Positions 1 to 10,977 are shown, counted from the first letter of the stretch. The stretch is 45,745 bases of DNA from Marinobacter sp. (GCA_029264995.1 JAJUKC010000011.1:1-45745); one strand, 5' to 3'. Numbers and translations are program-made. Notes: generated from the sequence alone by a model not told the origin.

Positions 1-1731
1 TCCATGGCAGGCCATGGTGCCCAACAATTCGTGGGTGACGGCTTCTACCCGGTCACTCTGGCCATGCTCGATCAGGTCGGCCAGTACATCCCGCACCAGC
101 TGTTCAGTGTCGGCACCTCGCAGCAGTGCGGGAATCTGCCGCACTGCCAACGTCTCTGGCCCGATACGCTCAATCTGCAGACCAAGCTGCTGCAGCTCTT
201 CACCATGGCTCTCTGCAAGCGCTGCCTCTTTCTGGCTCACAGCCAGCGACAGGGGCACCAACAGCGGCTGGCTCTTCAGATCCTGTTCGACCAGAGCCCG
301 CTTCATGCGCTCATAAGTAATACGCTCATGGGCGGCATGCATATCCACCACGATCAAGCCAGCACGGCTCTGTGCCAGAATGTAGATTCCGTGCAGCTGG
401 GCAATCGCATAGCCCAATGGCGGCTCTTCCACATCATCCCTGGGCGGCGTAACCGCAGCTGAAGCGGCTGACATGTCCGCCTGGGCAACGGGGGTTGAAA
501 CACCCCCACCCTCGTTCAATGACTGGTAAAACGCCATCTGATCACTGGCCCGCCACTCCTGCTGGAGCGGCTGTCCGGGCGATGCCGGGTAAGCCTCAGT
601 GCGCGACTGTGTGGGCCAGGGCGCCGATGTGCCCGGGGCGCTGAAACCGCCAACCGAACCTTCGGGTTCAGCAACCGCAGACTCACGACCAAAGGATTGG
701 GCCGCCGCCCCACGGAGATGATCATCCGGGCGTACATCGGCCAGGGCTCGATGCAGAGTCCGGAAAATAAAATCGTGAACCAGCCGGCCGTCGCGAAACC
801 GAACCTCATGCTTGGTGGGGTGAACGTTTACATCCACTGTGGCCGGGTCTACTTCCAGGTACAGCACAAAGGCCGGGTGACGGTTGTTATACAGAACATC
901 CCGGTAGGCCTGGCGAACTGCATGGGCGACCAGTTTGTCCCGAATCACCCGGCCATTCACAAAGAAGTACTGCAGATCTGCCTGACTGCGAGAAAAGGTC
1001 GGCAGCGCCACCCAACCCCAAAGGCGCAACCCGGTGGCCTCGGCATCAATAACCACCGCATTGTCGATAAACTGCTGGCCACACAGGGAGCCAATGCGGC
1101 GCTCCTTGTCCAGATCCGTCTCAGCAGGGCGCAGGCTTTGCACCACTCTCTGGTTATGACGCAGGGTAAACCCGGTATCAAACCGACTCAGAGCCTGACG
1201 GCGAACACACTCTTCAACGTGGTTGAATTCAGTTTTTTCCGTGCGCAGGAATTTGCGCCGGGCAGGAGTATTGAAGAACAGATCCCTCACTTCAACGGTG
1301 GTACCCACGGGATGGGCCGCCGGCGAGATGCGAGCATCCATGTCGCGACCTTCCACCTCAACACGGGCCGCCGCTTCCTGCAACTCGGTACGGGAGGTGA
1401 GGGTCAGGCGTGACACGGAGCTGATACTGGCCAATGCCTCGCCCCGGAACCCCAGAGACGCCACCGCCTCGAGATCGTCAAGGGTCAGGATCTTGCTGGT
1501 GGCATGCCGGCTCAGGGCCAGAGGCAGGTCCGCCTCTTCAATACCGGAGCCGTCGTCACGTACCCGGATCAGTTTTGCCCCGCCCTGCTCGATTTCCACA
1601 TCGACGCGCGAGGCCCCGGCATCCAGGGCATTTTCAACCAGCTCTTTAACAACAGAAGCAGGACGTTCTACCACCTCCCCGGCAGCAATCTGATTGGCAA
1701 GCCGGGGGGACAGTAACTGGATGTGGGGCAT
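1..1731 (-). CDS. mutL: DNA mismatch repair protein MutL (3' end beyond the window)
   Basis: MutL is the ATP-dependent matchmaker of methyl-directed mismatch repair, linking MutS bound at a mismatch to the downstream nicking and helicase enzymes. The ATG at 1731 starts [20 protein letters not shown], the usual MutL N terminus. The GHKL ATPase motifs follow in order: an ENALDAG segment, [11 protein letters not shown] (DxGxG) and GFRGEAL. Next come the transducer domain, with [11 protein letters not shown] and [12 protein letters not shown], and a low-complexity linker rich in Ser, Pro and Gly. The C-terminal dimerisation domain starts near [12 protein letters not shown]. The frame is open through base 1, so the last few dozen residues lie outside the window (577 codons visible; E. 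coli MutL has 615). It is the last visible gene of the leftward nnr-tsaE-amiB-mutL run, 20 bp after amiB. In relatives miaA and hfq follow. Confidence 0.97.
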   Translation of the reverse strand, partial: MPHIQLLSPRLANQIAAGEVVERPASVVKELVENALDAGASRVDVEIEQGGAKLIRVRDDGSGIEEADLPLALSRHATSKILTLDDLEAVASLGFRGEALASISSVSRLTLTSRTELQEAAARVEVEGRDMDARISPAAHPVGTTVEVRDLFFNTPARRKFLRTEKTEFNHVEECVRRQALSRFDTGFTLRHNQRVVQSLRPAETDLDKERRIGSLCGQQFIDNAVVIDAEATGLRLWGWVALPTFSRSQADLQYFFVNGRVIRDKLVAHAVRQAYRDVLYNNRHPAFVLYLEVDPATVDVNVHPTKHEVRFRDGRLVHDFIFRTLHRALADVRPDDHLRGAAAQSFGRESAVAEPEGSVGGFSAPGTSAPWPTQSRTEAYPASPGQPLQQEWRASDQMAFYQSLNEGGGVSTPVAQADMSAASAAVTPPRDDVEEPPLGYAIAQLHGIYILAQSRAGLIVVDMHAAHERITYERMKRALVEQDLKSQPLLVPLSLAVSQKEAALAESHGEELQQLGLQIERIGPETLAVRQIPALLRGADTEQLVRDVLADLIEHGQSDRVEAVTHELLGTMACHG

Positions 1732-1751
1732 ATCCGGGGACTACCTCTTGA

Positions 1752-3083
1752 TCAGGATGAGGGGATGCGAATGGTTTGCCCTACCATAACACGATCATCG
1801 TTCATCCCGTTAAAGCGCATCAGCTCACTGACGGTGGTCTGGTTTTCCCGGGCCACCGCCGAGAGGGTATCCCCCCGCTGTATCCGGTACTGGCTGACGT
1901 CGGTGCCGCCCCGATTCTGCTGTTTTTCCCAGGCCAGCAACGTGCCGGGAGGTGGTGTGCGGCGAAAATACTGCTCGATGCCCTCGAAAATGGCGTTGGC
2001 CAGCTTGTTGCGGTACCACTCGGAGGCAAGATTCTTCTCTTCGGTCGGATTGGAGATGAAACCGGCCTCCACCAGAATCGAGGGGATGTCCGGCGACTTC
2101 AGAACCACAAATGCCGCCTGCTCCACCCCCTGCTTGTGAAGCTTGGCCACTCGGCCCAACCGGCCCAGCACGGAGTCTCCAACTCCCAGGCTGGCGTTGA
2201 TACTTGCGGTCATGGAGAGATCCAGCAATACCCCGGCCAGCATGTCATCGCGACCATCCAGAGAGACACCGCCGGCACCACCGATCAAATCTGAACGGTT
2301 CTCGCTCTGGGCGAGCCATCGAGCCGTTTCACTGGTGGCACCGCGCTGAGACAGCGCGAAGACAGATGCTCCTCGTGGCTGCGGCGTTCTGAAGGCATCG
2401 GCGTGCACCGACACGAACAGATCCGCGTTGTACTTGCGCGCCAGCAAGGTGCGGTTCCGCAGGCCCACGTAATAATCGCCTGTCCGAGTAAGCTTGGCCG
2501 TGAATCCTTTCTGCTGGTTGATCAGGTCGGCCAGACGCTTTGCCATTCTCAGTACGACATCCTTTTCCCGGGTCCCCCGGGGCCCTATTGCGCCCGGATC
2601 TTCGCCGCCATGACCGGCGTCGATAACCACGATAATGTCACGCTTACCGGCAGAATCCTGGGTCACCGTCGGGCTCGTCGCCCGATCGAGACGGCTGCCC
2701 TGTTCATCAATAAGATCGACCACCAGACGATGGCCATACTGCTGATTCGGCTCCAGCACAAAGCTACGGGGCTTGATATCACTTTTCAGGTCCAGTACCA
2801 CCCGCAAATCGTTACCATTCCTTGGCGCGCTGCGAATACGCTGAATGGGGCTGCCGGAGAGGTCGACCTTGCTGAAATCCGTGCTCAGGGCAGCATCCTT
2901 CAGATCAATAACCAGCCGGGACGGTCCACTCAGAGAGAATACGTTGTGCTCAACCAGACCGGCAGTGTCCAGCACCAGGCGGGTATGATCCGGAGCCGGC
3001 CATAAACGCACCCCCTCGACCCGGGTACCGGCCAAAACTGTACTGGCTGAAAGCAACAGCGCCATAATCACCAAGATTTTCAT
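1752..3083 (-). CDS. amiB: N-acetylmuramoyl-L-alanine amidase, AmiB/AmiC type
   Basis: This is a periplasmic zinc amidase that cuts the amide bond between MurNAc and the stem peptide to split septal peptidoglycan during cell separation. The 443-residue product has a signal peptide of about 18 residues ending in STVLAG. An AMIN domain (about 22-125) directs such proteins to the septum. The Amidase_3 domain (about 150-370) contains [15 protein letters not shown], with the zinc His and a nearby Glu, then FVSVHADAF and [11 protein letters not shown] with the catalytic Glu. A C-terminal LysM domain ([17 protein letters not shown] to the end) binds glycan. The ATG overlaps the tsaE stop codon as ATGA, implying translational coupling. 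Activation by an EnvC/NlpD-type LytM factor is known for the family but cannot be seen here. AmiB rather than AmiC is assigned from the mutL/tsaE neighbourhood. Confidence 0.95.
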   Translation of the reverse strand: MKILVIMALLLSASTVLAGTRVEGVRLWPAPDHTRLVLDTAGLVEHNVFSLSGPSRLVIDLKDAALSTDFSKVDLSGSPIQRIRSAPRNGNDLRVVLDLKSDIKPRSFVLEPNQQYGHRLVVDLIDEQGSRLDRATSPTVTQDSAGKRDIIVVIDAGHGGEDPGAIGPRGTREKDVVLRMAKRLADLINQQKGFTAKLTRTGDYYVGLRNRTLLARKYNADLFVSVHADAFRTPQPRGASVFALSQRGATSETARWLAQSENRSDLIGGAGGVSLDGRDDMLAGVLLDLSMTASINASLGVGDSVLGRLGRVAKLHKQGVEQAAFVVLKSPDIPSILVEAGFISNPTEEKNLASEWYRNKLANAIFEGIEQYFRRTPPPGTLLAWEKQQNRGGTDVSQYRIQRGDTLSAVARENQTTVSELMRFNGMNDDRVMVGQTIRIPSS

Positions 3084-3577
3084 GAATCCGGCCCTATCAG
3101 TTCTATTTCATTAAGCAAGGAAGCCCCAAGCTCCGAACGGGCGCGCAATACCACAGAGCGCCCCTGACCTTCCCGTTCAAGATGGATTTCCAGATCCGGA
3201 TCAGGCAAGACTCCCTGACCACGCTCCGGCCACTCAATAATCCGGATGCTCTGGCTGGCAAAATAATCCCGGATTCCCATGTATTCCAGTTCCTCGGGGT
3301 CACCCAGGCGGTACAGATCAAAATGGTACACCGGTGGTTCCAGGTGTTCGTAGGGTTCAACCAGTGTATAGGTCGGGCTCTTGACGGCACCCTCGTGGCC
3401 AAGCCCTCTCATAACACCACGGCTCAGGGTCGTCTTGCCCATCCCCAATTCGCCGTCGAGAAAGACAGTGAGGCCTTCCCGGGCATGGCCGGCCAACCGG
3501 GCCAACTCAGCCCCGAGCCTTTCAGTCTCGGCCTCGTCTTCCAGAAACAACCGGCGTTCATTTCCAAAAATACTCAT
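3080..3577 (-). CDS. tsaE: tRNA threonylcarbamoyladenosine (t6A37) synthesis ATPase TsaE
   Basis: TsaE is the small ATPase that works with TsaB and TsaD to transfer threonylcarbamoyl to A37 of ANN-decoding tRNAs. The 165-residue protein has a Walker A loop, [13 protein letters not shown], near residue 43. It also has the family motif [28 protein letters not shown], and a Trp-rich [13 protein letters not shown] segment before a beta-rich end. The length is typical of the YjeE family (about 150-165). The gene overlaps nnr by 4 bp upstream and amiB by 4 bp downstream, so the three are probably translationally coupled. The nnr-tsaE-amiB-mutL order is conserved in many gammaproteobacteria. TsaB, TsaC and TsaD are not in the window. 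Confidence 0.96.
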   Translation of the reverse strand: MSIFGNERRLFLEDEAETERLGAELARLAGHAREGLTVFLDGELGMGKTTLSRGVMRGLGHEGAVKSPTYTLVEPYEHLEPPVYHFDLYRLGDPEELEYMGIRDYFASQSIRIIEWPERGQGVLPDPDLEIHLEREGQGRSVVLRARSELGASLLNEIELIGPDS

Positions 3578-5136
3578 CGATTCCCCCGGTCATTGAAACA
3601 TTCAGGCCGCTCCGACCTTGCCAGCACCTTCGGTATGACTGCGATCACATCAGCCGGGAGCAGCCCCATATAGCCTTTATTCTGCCCCGCCTCATCCGCG
3701 GCCGCCAGATGTAACGCAGCTGAAGCCATTACCGCCTGACGGGCGGACGGCATTTGCCCAAGAAACGCCCCCAGGATGCCCGACAGCACATCGCCCATGC
3801 CCCCTGTCGCCATCCCCGGATTACCGCCCGGTATTATGCCGGGCACTCCGCTGCCAGTGGCAACAACCGTACCCGCACCTTTGAGCAGGACAATGCCATG
3901 CCACTGCTTCTGTATGCGTGCTGCCGCTCCCATCCTGTCCGTCTCGACTTCCTGAACACTACAGCCCAGCAACCTCGCTGCCTCTGCCGGGTGGGGCGTC
4001 AGCACATGGTTTTCCGCCGGCGCCGGGGCGCGGTCGGCCATGAGGTTGAGTGCATCTGCGTCCAACACTCTGGGCTTGCCACTGGCAATAACCTGCTGCA
4101 GCATTTGCTGTCCCCAGGCGGACTGGCCGATCCCGGGTCCGCAGACCACGACATCGGGTTTCTCCAGTAAAGCCGGCAACTCAGACCCGTGGGTTACACC
4201 CCTGACCATCAACGACGGACAACGAGCCAGCGCAGCGGTAACGTATTCCGGCCGGGTGGCCAATGACACCAACCCGGCGCCGGCCCTGGAGGCCGCCTCT
4301 GCAGCCATGATGCCCGCCCCGCCGAAACCGTGATCTCCGGCCACCACCAGGACATGACCAAACATTCCCTTGTGGGCGTTAGCGGGGCGTTCCGGCAACC
4401 AGGACTGGCATCGCGCCCAGGGATATAGCTCGGCCTGGGGCATTTCCCCGCTCTGCTGACCGGCGTTAATCGCACCCAGCGCTTCAAACATTACCTGACC
4501 ACAGACACCCGCGCCCGCGCCGGTGAAGAGGCCAGTCTTGGCGCCGATGAACGTGACCGTCACATCGGCATGCACCACATCCCCTTTCGCGGCACCGGTT
4601 GTGGCATCCAGGCCAGACGGCAAATCCACCGCCAATACAGGCTTTCCGGAATGGTTCAACTGACCAATAACTTTGGCAAAGGGCTCCCTGGGCGCGCCGG
4701 TTACTCCGGTACCGAGCATGGCATCTACTACCACCGAAGCGCTATCCATCCGCGCTTGCACATCGGCACCGGACATAGCGCTGAGTTCAAGAATCTCGAC
4801 ACCATCGGCCCGGGCTTTCAGGAACGCGGACCGGGCATCGCCCGTGAGCTTTTCCGCAGGTGCCACGGCAACACACGCCACATCAATGCCATGACGCTTA
4901 GCGTTGGCGGCCACCAGGTAGCCATCGCCACCGTTATTGCCAGCCCCGCACAACACAAGCACAGGCTGCGCTCCGGGCCAGAATGCCACCAGGTGACGAA
5001 ACGCCGATCTGGCTGCCGTTTGCATCAATTCGAAGCCATCCACCCCCTGCTGTTCAATCAGATAGCGATCCATCGCCCGCACCGAGTCGGCGGAATAGAG
5101 CGCTTCTGGTAGACTGTGCTCGGAAACAGAGGGCAT
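3574..5136 (-). CDS. nnr: Bifunctional NAD(P)H-hydrate epimerase / ADP-dependent dehydratase
   Basis: Nnr repairs NAD(P)HX, the hydrated and inactive form of NAD(P)H. The N-terminal YjeF epimerase domain interconverts the R and S forms and the C-terminal kinase-like domain dehydrates the S form using ADP. The epimerase half shows [16 protein letters not shown] and [12 protein letters not shown]. The dehydratase half shows [49 protein letters not shown] and the [18 protein letters not shown] signature. The ATG at 5136 is chosen (520 aa) because GGGAG lies 10 nt upstream. The frame stays open to another ATG at 5199, adding 21 residues, but that codon has no Shine-Dalgarno and the extension is not family-like. 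The gene heads the leftward operon and is divergent from queG; the spacer of about 136 bp is A/T-rich and probably holds both promoters. Confidence 0.95.
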   Translation of the reverse strand: MPSVSEHSLPEALYSADSVRAMDRYLIEQQGVDGFELMQTAARSAFRHLVAFWPGAQPVLVLCGAGNNGGDGYLVAANAKRHGIDVACVAVAPAEKLTGDARSAFLKARADGVEILELSAMSGADVQARMDSASVVVDAMLGTGVTGAPREPFAKVIGQLNHSGKPVLAVDLPSGLDATTGAAKGDVVHADVTVTFIGAKTGLFTGAGAGVCGQVMFEALGAINAGQQSGEMPQAELYPWARCQSWLPERPANAHKGMFGHVLVVAGDHGFGGAGIMAAEAASRAGAGLVSLATRPEYVTAALARCPSLMVRGVTHGSELPALLEKPDVVVCGPGIGQSAWGQQMLQQVIASGKPRVLDADALNLMADRAPAPAENHVLTPHPAEAARLLGCSVQEVETDRMGAAARIQKQWHGIVLLKGAGTVVATGSGVPGIIPGGNPGMATGGMGDVLSGILGAFLGQMPSARQAVMASAALHLAAADEAGQNKGYMGLLPADVIAVIPKVLARSERPECFNDRGNR

Positions 5137-5272
5137 TTGCCGGGAACTCCCAGATAAAGAAACCGGTTTAAGAAAATTGGCCAGATACCTGTAAAGCATA
5201 GCAAAACAGGAAAAAAGGTCATAACTTAATCAAATTAAATCTTCGCAGGGCCACACCTGCCAACAGTCCACT

Positions 5273-6361
5273 ATGGCCTTTACTTCAGAACACTCAGCCG
5301 CCGAAACGCCGCGAACCGAACTGTCGGAACTACCCGAACAGATCCGTCAATGGGCACGGGAGCTGGGCTTTTCCGATGCCGGGATTACCCGGGCGGAGAC
5401 GGGGCCTCACGCAGAACGTCTTCAGCGCTGGCTGGCAGCAGGTTACCACGGCCAGATGGCCTACATGGCCGACCATGGCGACAAACGTTACACACCCGAC
5501 TCCCTGGTACCCGGGACCACCCGCGTCATTTCCGTCCGACTGGATTACCTGCCAGCACCAGACAACCCGAAACAAGTGCTTACTGACCGGGAACGGGCCT
5601 ACGTTACTCGCTACGCCCTGGGGCGCGACTACCACAAACTGATGCGCAAACGCCTGGCCACGCTGGCAAAATGGATTGACGAGGCTGTCAGCGGCTATGA
5701 CTACCGGGCATTTGTCGACAGCGCGCCGGTACTTGAGCGCGGACTGGCGCAACGGGCCGGACTGGGTTGGATTGGCAAAAACAACATGCTGATTCACCCC
5801 AAAGCCGGTTCGTTCTTTTTTCTGGGAGAAATCTTCACCAGTGCGCCCCTGCCCCTGGATGCATCGTTCGACAGCCAACACTGCGGCTCTTGCGCTGCCT
5901 GCCTGGACGTATGCCCAACCGACGCCTTTGTAGGCCCTCACTTACTGGATGCCCGGCGCTGCATCAGCTATCTCACTATTGAACTGAAAGGGCCGATCCC
6001 GGAGGAGCTGCGTTCAAAAATGGGCAATCGGGTATTCGGCTGCGACGATTGCCAGTTGGTCTGCCCCTGGAACAAGTTCAACAAGCCCACCGAGGAGGAA
6101 GACTTCAAACCCAGACATGGCCTGGACAATTCAACACTGGCCGAGTTGTTCCTGTGGACCGAGCAGGAGTTTCTGAAGCGTACGGAGGGGTCCGCGATCC
6201 GGCGCACCGGCTACGAAAACTGGCTGAGGAATCTGGCGGTGGGACTGGGCAACGCCCCCAGCACCATTCCGGTGGTGGAGGCGCTCAAGGCCCGGGCCGA
6301 CCACCCGTCGGAACTGGTCCGGGAGCATGTGGCCTGGGCCCTGAAACAGCACGGGTTATAG
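5273..6361 (+). CDS. queG: Epoxyqueuosine reductase QueG
   Basis: QueG is the cobalamin- and 4Fe-4S-dependent enzyme that reduces epoxyqueuosine to queuosine at the wobble position of GUN tRNAs, the last step of the pathway. The 362-residue protein carries two ferredoxin-like clusters: C204, C207, C210 and C214 in [12 protein letters not shown], and C257, C260 and C264 in [23 protein letters not shown] around D149 matches the catalytic Asp region of the family, and [16 protein letters not shown] is also typical. A short HEAT-like tail ([20 protein letters not shown]) closes the protein. No good Shine-Dalgarno precedes the ATG at 5273, but no better in-frame start lies before the conserved [17 protein letters not shown]. 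Its 3' end overlaps the convergent orn gene by 6 bp. Confidence 0.95.
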   Translation: MAFTSEHSAAETPRTELSELPEQIRQWARELGFSDAGITRAETGPHAERLQRWLAAGYHGQMAYMADHGDKRYTPDSLVPGTTRVISVRLDYLPAPDNPKQVLTDRERAYVTRYALGRDYHKLMRKRLATLAKWIDEAVSGYDYRAFVDSAPVLERGLAQRAGLGWIGKNNMLIHPKAGSFFFLGEIFTSAPLPLDASFDSQHCGSCAACLDVCPTDAFVGPHLLDARRCISYLTIELKGPIPEELRSKMGNRVFGCDDCQLVCPWNKFNKPTEEEDFKPRHGLDNSTLAELFLWTEQEFLKRTEGSAIRRTGYENWLRNLAVGLGNAPSTIPVVEALKARADHPSELVREHVAWALKQHGL

Positions 6362-6898
6362 TTTGAAGAAATGATCCCGGTAGTGGCGCAGTTCGTTGAT
6401 GGAATCACGGATATCATCCAGGGCCAGATGGCTGCCCTGCTTCTTCACTCCTTCCAGCACGTCCGGTCGCCAGCGACGGGCCAGTTCCTTCACCGTTGAA
6501 ACATCCAGATTGCGGTAGTGGAAGAAGGCTTCCAGTTTGGGCATATACTTCACCAGAAACCGCCGGTCCTGACCGATACTGTTACCGCAGAGCGGGGATG
6601 CTCCGGGTTCCAGATGTTTGCCCAGAAAATCCAGGGTTTGCTGCTCGGCCTCTGCCTCACTGATGGTACTCTCTTTGACCCGTTGGGTCAGACCACTGGC
6701 ACCATGGGTGCGGGTGCACCATTCATCCATCTGCTCCAGCAGGCTGTCAGGCTGGTGAATGGCAATCACCGGCCCCTCTGCCACGATATTCAGATGGGAG
6801 TCGGTGATGATGCTGGCCATCTCGATAATGCGTTCTTGCTCGGGGTCCAGGCCGGTCATTTCCAGGTCAATCCAGATCAGGCGGTCGCCGTTACTCAT
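6356..6898 (-). CDS. orn: Oligoribonuclease (3'-5' exonuclease of nanoRNAs)
   Basis: Orn degrades 2-5-nt RNAs, including pGpG, the linear product of c-di-GMP phosphodiesterases. It therefore connects directly to the EAL protein encoded near 25.4 kb. The 180-residue protein has the DEDDh exonuclease motifs: [12 protein letters not shown] (D11, E13) with [12 protein letters not shown], then [11 protein letters not shown], and [18 protein letters not shown] with the catalytic His and final Asp. The length matches the family (about 180). It converges on queG with a 6-bp overlap and diverges from rsgA across a 105-bp spacer. The orn/rsgA divergent pair is conserved in pseudomonads and enterics. 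Confidence 0.97.
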   Translation of the reverse strand: MSNGDRLIWIDLEMTGLDPEQERIIEMASIITDSHLNIVAEGPVIAIHQPDSLLEQMDEWCTRTHGASGLTQRVKESTISEAEAEQQTLDFLGKHLEPGASPLCGNSIGQDRRFLVKYMPKLEAFFHYRNLDVSTVKELARRWRPDVLEGVKKQGSHLALDDIRDSINELRHYRDHFFKL

Positions 6899-7003
6899 CT
6901 CGCTGTTACCTATGCCGTTTTGTCGGGTGGATGAAGTTCTGTGTATTGTCCACGATTCACGTATGATGTGATACCCAAACGCCGGTTAACCGATTGAACG
7001 CAG

Positions 7004-8059
7004 ATGGCAAAACGACGATTGAACAAACGCCAGCAATGGCGCATCGAAAAGATCCAGAAAGAACGGACGGTGAGGGCTGCGCGCAAGGAAAAAGCGGTGG
7101 AAGAACAAGCCGCCGCCGGTGAGCTTGGCCCTGAGCAGAATGGACTGGTGATTGCCCACTACGGCCAGCAACTGGATATCGAGGCGTTTGAAGGCCCGGA
7201 ATCCGGGCAGGTGTTCCGCTGCTTTGTCCGGGCCAACATTGACAGCCTGGTGACCGGAGACCGAGTGGTCTGGCGACCGGGCAAAAGCAAAACCGGCGTG
7301 ATTGTCGCCCGCTGTGAACGGGAAAACCTGCTGCAGCGCCCGGACAACTTTGGCGCGCTAAAACCAGTGGCCGCCAATATCGACCATATCATTCTGGTCA
7401 TTGCACCGGAGCCCGAGCCCCACGATAACCTGATCGATCGTTATCTGGTGGCGTCTGAAAGCTCTGACATTCCGGCGGTAATCCTGCTGAACAAGACAGA
7501 CCTGATAAACGACGACAACCGGGATCAGATCGAAGCCCTGCTGGCCAGGTATCAGGCGCTGGGCTATGAGGTGGCGCGCACTTCAGCTGCAGAAACCGCA
7601 GGCACGCCAGCCCCGGAAGTGGAAGCTCTGGTGCGGAATCAGACCAGCGTCTTTGTGGGCCAGTCCGGCGTAGGCAAGTCTTCCATCATTCAGACGCTGT
7701 TACCGGATGAACTGCTACGGGTAGGCGCGGTCTCCGAGAGCACCGGCAAGGGCGTGCATACCACCACCACGGCCAAATTGTTCCACCTGCCCGGCGGGGG
7801 TGATCTGATCGATTCTCCGGGTATCCGGGAGTTCGGTCTCTGGCACATGACGCCGCAGGAAGTGGAATACGGGTTTCGGGAAATCCGGCCGCTGATCGGG
7901 CTCTGCAAGTTCCGCAATTGCCGGCACATGGGAGATCCGGGCTGCGCTCTGGACGCAGCTGCCGAGGCTGGTGAGATTTCAGCGGAACGCCTGAAGAGCT
8001 TTCATCGCATCCTTCAGGATATGACTGATCAGCAGGCTCGTGGTCTCAAGCTCACCTGA
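7004..8059 (+). CDS. rsgA: Small ribosomal subunit biogenesis GTPase RsgA
   Basis: RsgA is a circularly permuted GTPase that acts late in 30S subunit maturation and releases RbfA. The 351-residue protein starts with a basic tail (MAKRRLNKRQQWRIEKIQKE), followed by an OB fold (about 50-115). In the permuted G domain the NKTD motif (LLNKTDLIND) comes before the P-loop GQSGVGKSSIIQTL, a Thr-rich switch (STGKGVHTTTT) and DSPGIREFG. A C-terminal zinc finger has CKFRNCRHMGDPGC. It converges on motB with only 16 bp between the stops, and no hairpin terminator is visible there. The rsgA-motB-motA-psd order is shared with pseudomonads. Confidence 0.97.
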   Translation: MAKRRLNKRQQWRIEKIQKERTVRAARKEKAVEEQAAAGELGPEQNGLVIAHYGQQLDIEAFEGPESGQVFRCFVRANIDSLVTGDRVVWRPGKSKTGVIVARCERENLLQRPDNFGALKPVAANIDHIILVIAPEPEPHDNLIDRYLVASESSDIPAVILLNKTDLINDDNRDQIEALLARYQALGYEVARTSAAETAGTPAPEVEALVRNQTSVFVGQSGVGKSSIIQTLLPDELLRVGAVSESTGKGVHTTTTAKLFHLPGGGDLIDSPGIREFGLWHMTPQEVEYGFREIRPLIGLCKFRNCRHMGDPGCALDAAAEAGEISAERLKSFHRILQDMTDQQARGLKLT

Positions 8060-8075
8060 GCCCACAGAATCAACG

Positions 8076-9035
8076 CTACCAGTTCAGCTCCCCCGGAGCG
8101 GATTCTTCTTTCGGTTGGAACCAGTCGCCACCTTCCAGCTGTTCCAGAGCCTGCTGCTCCTGCTCCTCCGTCGGGCGAGTAAGATCAATCAGCGGCTGAT
8201 CGGAGCGCCCGGCCCCGGTCTCAATGCTGTCGGCGGTCTTTTTGTTCAGAACAATAATGGAAATGCGGCGGTTCACCGGAGCCGTGGGATTGTCCTTGTC
8301 GAACAGCACCGAATCACTTAGCCCCACCACCCGGGCAATCTGCTCCAGCCGGACGCCACCGGCAACCAGAGCTCGCCGCGCGGTATTGGCACGGTCAGCC
8401 GACAACTCCCAGTTGGTGTAACCCGGCCGGCCACTGAACGGCGTGGCATCGGTATGGCCGGTAATACTAAGCTTGTTGTTGACGGACCCCAGGGTCTTGG
8501 CCAGTTCAAACAGAATGTCCTGAGAGTAGTACTTCAGCTCCGCACGACCGCTGTCGAACATGGGCCGACCGGACCGATCTACAATCTGAATCCTCAGGCC
8601 CTCATCGGTGATGTCAATCAGCAACTGATCCTTGAATTCCTGCAGGGTCTGGTTCTGTTCAATCCGCTCCTGCAATTCCTGAAACAGCTCCTGCATCCTA
8701 CGTTGTTCCAGGGTGTCTGCGAGCTCATCCACCACCTCGTCTTCAATCTGGATGGTACTGGCTTCCTGATCCTGGGTGGCTTCCTCGATGACCGAAGCGC
8801 TGCCCTCAAGGTCTACCGGGTTGGGCGAGCCGCCTTCGGTAAAGCCTACAGGATCCTTGAAGTAGCCTTCTACCGCCAGCTTCTGCTCAGGTGTTGCCGT
8901 CGCCGTCAGCCAGAGCACCAGGAAAAACGCCATCATGGCGGTCGCAAAATCGGCAAACGCTACTTTCCAGGAGCCGCCGTGATGCCCGCCGACAACCTTC
9001 TTCTTGCGTTTGATGATGATCGGCTGTTCTTCCAC
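8076..9035 (-). CDS. motB: Flagellar motor stator protein MotB (H+-type)
   Basis: MotB anchors the stator to peptidoglycan and carries the ion-binding Asp of the channel. The 319-residue protein begins with a basic cytoplasmic tail (KRKKKVV), then a single membrane helix in which D29 of FADFATAMMAFFLVLWL is the conserved ion-binding residue. A plug and linker region (about 50-140) is rich in Glu and Gln. The C-terminal OmpA-like peptidoglycan-binding domain (about 150-300) includes ITGHTDATPF, NWELSADRANTARR and NRRISIIVL. It lies 28 bp downstream of motA on the same strand, so the two should be co-transcribed. Ion specificity (H+ or Na+) cannot be settled by eye. Confidence 0.95.
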   Translation of the reverse strand: MEEQPIIIKRKKKVVGGHHGGSWKVAFADFATAMMAFFLVLWLTATATPEQKLAVEGYFKDPVGFTEGGSPNPVDLEGSASVIEEATQDQEASTIQIEDEVVDELADTLEQRRMQELFQELQERIEQNQTLQEFKDQLLIDITDEGLRIQIVDRSGRPMFDSGRAELKYYSQDILFELAKTLGSVNNKLSITGHTDATPFSGRPGYTNWELSADRANTARRALVAGGVRLEQIARVVGLSDSVLFDKDNPTAPVNRRISIIVLNKKTADSIETGAGRSDQPLIDLTRPTEEQEQQALEQLEGGDWFQPKEESAPGELNW

Positions 9036-9063
9036 AACGAACTCCGGGCGTTAACAGGGGCCG

Positions 9064-9915
9064 TTATTTCGAACGGACGTGATCATTCAGTTCCTGGAAG
9101 CCTGGCCGCTTGTCTGTCGGCAGCGCCTTGCGCCCGAACTCGATCGCCATCTGCGGCGCCTGGCCAGAGACGGTGGCGACGATGGCAGACTTTACGCATT
9201 CGTAGGCCTTCAGTTCGTACTTGGCCGAATGCTCCAGTGCGATCGACGTTGGGCCCACAAAGCCGTAACCCATCCAGATACCCAGAAAAGTACCCACCAG
9301 AGCCGCCGCCACACTCAAACCTATCTTTTCCGGCCCCTCCGTCAGGAAGTTCATGGTGATCACGATGCCCAGTACTGCCGCCACGATGCCCAGGCCCGGC
9401 AAGGCATCGGCGATCTTGTTTACCGCGTGGGCGGGCTCTTCGAGCTCATGCTGGCGACTGTCAATCTCGTTCTCCATCATGCCTTCGAGCTCATGAGGGG
9501 CCATGTTGCCGGAACTGATAATGCGCAGGTAATCGGTGATGAAATCCAACAGGTGTTTGGACTTCATGATCGCGGGGTAACGGCTGAAAATCTGGCTCGA
9601 CTCCGGATTATCGATATCCTCTTCGATAGCCATAACACCCTGCTTGCGGGATTTGTCGAAGATCTCGTAGAGGAGGCTGAGCAGATCCATGTAATAGGAT
9701 TTATTGAAGGGGGAGCCGGTGAGCAAACGAAGGCAGCCCTGAAACACCTCTTTGACCGTATGCATCGGATTGGCAATCACAAACGAGCCGACAGCCGCTC
9801 CACCAATGATCAGAATCTCGGTCGGCTGCCACAAGACTGCCAGATTGCCGCCGTGCAGAACGTATCCTCCCAGAACGCTCGCAACAACGACCACAGCTCC
9901 AATAATCAATAACAT
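9064..9915 (-). CDS. motA: Flagellar motor stator protein MotA
   Basis: MotA forms the pentameric ring around MotB that turns the flagellar rotor as ions pass. From the ATG at 9915 the product is 283 residues, the usual MotA length, starting MLLIIGAVVVVASVLGGYVL. Four membrane helices are visible near 2-20, 31-52, 170-190 and 200-222. The long cytoplasmic loop between the second and third holds the charged rotor-facing residues. LPGLGIVAAVLGIVITM and GTFLGIWMGYGFVGP are family hallmarks. The frame is open 44 codons further upstream, to 10047, but that extension is not MotA-like. AAAGG lies about 14 nt before the chosen ATG, which is weak. The 195-bp spacer to the divergent psd probably holds the promoter; a TATTAT-like -10 reads leftward at 10006-10011. 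Confidence 0.94.
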   Translation of the reverse strand: MLLIIGAVVVVASVLGGYVLHGGNLAVLWQPTEILIIGGAAVGSFVIANPMHTVKEVFQGCLRLLTGSPFNKSYYMDLLSLLYEIFDKSRKQGVMAIEEDIDNPESSQIFSRYPAIMKSKHLLDFITDYLRIISSGNMAPHELEGMMENEIDSRQHELEEPAHAVNKIADALPGLGIVAAVLGIVITMNFLTEGPEKIGLSVAAALVGTFLGIWMGYGFVGPTSIALEHSAKYELKAYECVKSAIVATVSGQAPQMAIEFGRKALPTDKRPGFQELNDHVRSK

Positions 9916-10110
9916 GGTGACTATGCACGCCTTTTGTCTGGTTAACGGCCGGGGCCGGTTACTACCCGAAGCTGGCTCAGCCGGGAACACCCAAAATGTG
10001 ATCTGATAATAGCAAGCATCAACCGTAACAGCGAAGATGTGAAACAATTTCTATACACTGCGCCGGGTTTGGTAAACTACCGCGCTTTATGATCGCAAGA
10101 GTCTCCCGGA

Positions 10111-10971
10111 ATGCTTGATAAACTGTTTGTTCTTAGCCAATACGTCACACCCCAGCTGGCGGTTTCCCGCTTGGCCGGCCGTCTGGCCGACAGCGAGAGC
10201 AGTCCCGCCCTGAAAAACCGTGTGATCAAATGGTTTATCGGCCGCTATGGCGTGAACATGAGCGAGGCCGCCGAGCCGGACTTTACCGCCTACCCTACAT
10301 TCAACGCGTTTTTTACCCGTGCACTCAAGTCGGGCGCGCGTACCATTGATCCTGACCCGAGCACCCTCGTCAGTCCGGTGGACGGTGCCATCAGCCAGAT
10401 TGGCCAGATCAGCACAGACCGTGTATTCCAGGCCAAGGGGCAATCATTCAGTCTCACTGAACTGCTCGGCGGCGATGACACGCGGGCGGAACCCTTCCGG
10501 GAAGGCGAGTTTTCCACCATTTACCTGTCGCCCAAGGATTACCACCGCATCCACATGCCCATGGCTGGCACCCTGAAAGAAATGGTGTACGTACCCGGGA
10601 AGCTGTTCTCAGTCAATCCGGTAACCGCCGAAAATGTGCCGAACCTGTTCGCCCGAAACGAACGGGTGGCTTGCCTGTTCGACACCGAGGCGGGCCCCAT
10701 GGCTATGGTATTGGTCGGCGCGATGATTGTGGGCAGCGTGGAAACCACCTGGGCCGGCGTGGTAGCGCCCAATTCCGGCAAAGTTATGCAATGGCAGTAC
10801 CACGGAGACGATGCCGTTAAGTTTGAAAAAGGTCAGGAAATGGGCCGCTTCCGCCTGGGCTCCACCGTGGTACTGGTGATGCCCAAGGGTGCGGTTAAAT
10901 GGCAGCCGAATCAGGTGGCCGAAAAGACCGTACAGCTGGGCGAAGCCTTCGGCAAACTACACGTCGAATAG
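10111..10971 (+). CDS. psd: Phosphatidylserine decarboxylase proenzyme
   Basis: Psd converts phosphatidylserine to phosphatidylethanolamine at the inner membrane. It cleaves itself to create a pyruvoyl group on the new alpha-chain N terminus. The 286-residue proenzyme has the cleavage motif L249-G-S-T252, with S251 becoming the pyruvoyl group, so the alpha chain would be about 36 residues. The other members of the self-cleavage triad are visible as VSPVDGAISQIG (Asp) and YHRIHMPMAG (His). The length fits the family (about 285-320). The gene converges on epmA with 6 bp between the stops, and nothing resembling a terminator fits there. Confidence 0.97.
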   Translation: MLDKLFVLSQYVTPQLAVSRLAGRLADSESSPALKNRVIKWFIGRYGVNMSEAAEPDFTAYPTFNAFFTRALKSGARTIDPDPSTLVSPVDGAISQIGQISTDRVFQAKGQSFSLTELLGGDDTRAEPFREGEFSTIYLSPKDYHRIHMPMAGTLKEMVYVPGKLFSVNPVTAENVPNLFARNERVACLFDTEAGPMAMVLVGAMIVGSVETTWAGVVAPNSGKVMQWQYHGDDAVKFEKGQEMGRFRLGSTVVLVMPKGAVKWQPNQVAEKTVQLGEAFGKLHVE

Positions 10972-10977
10972 CAAGGC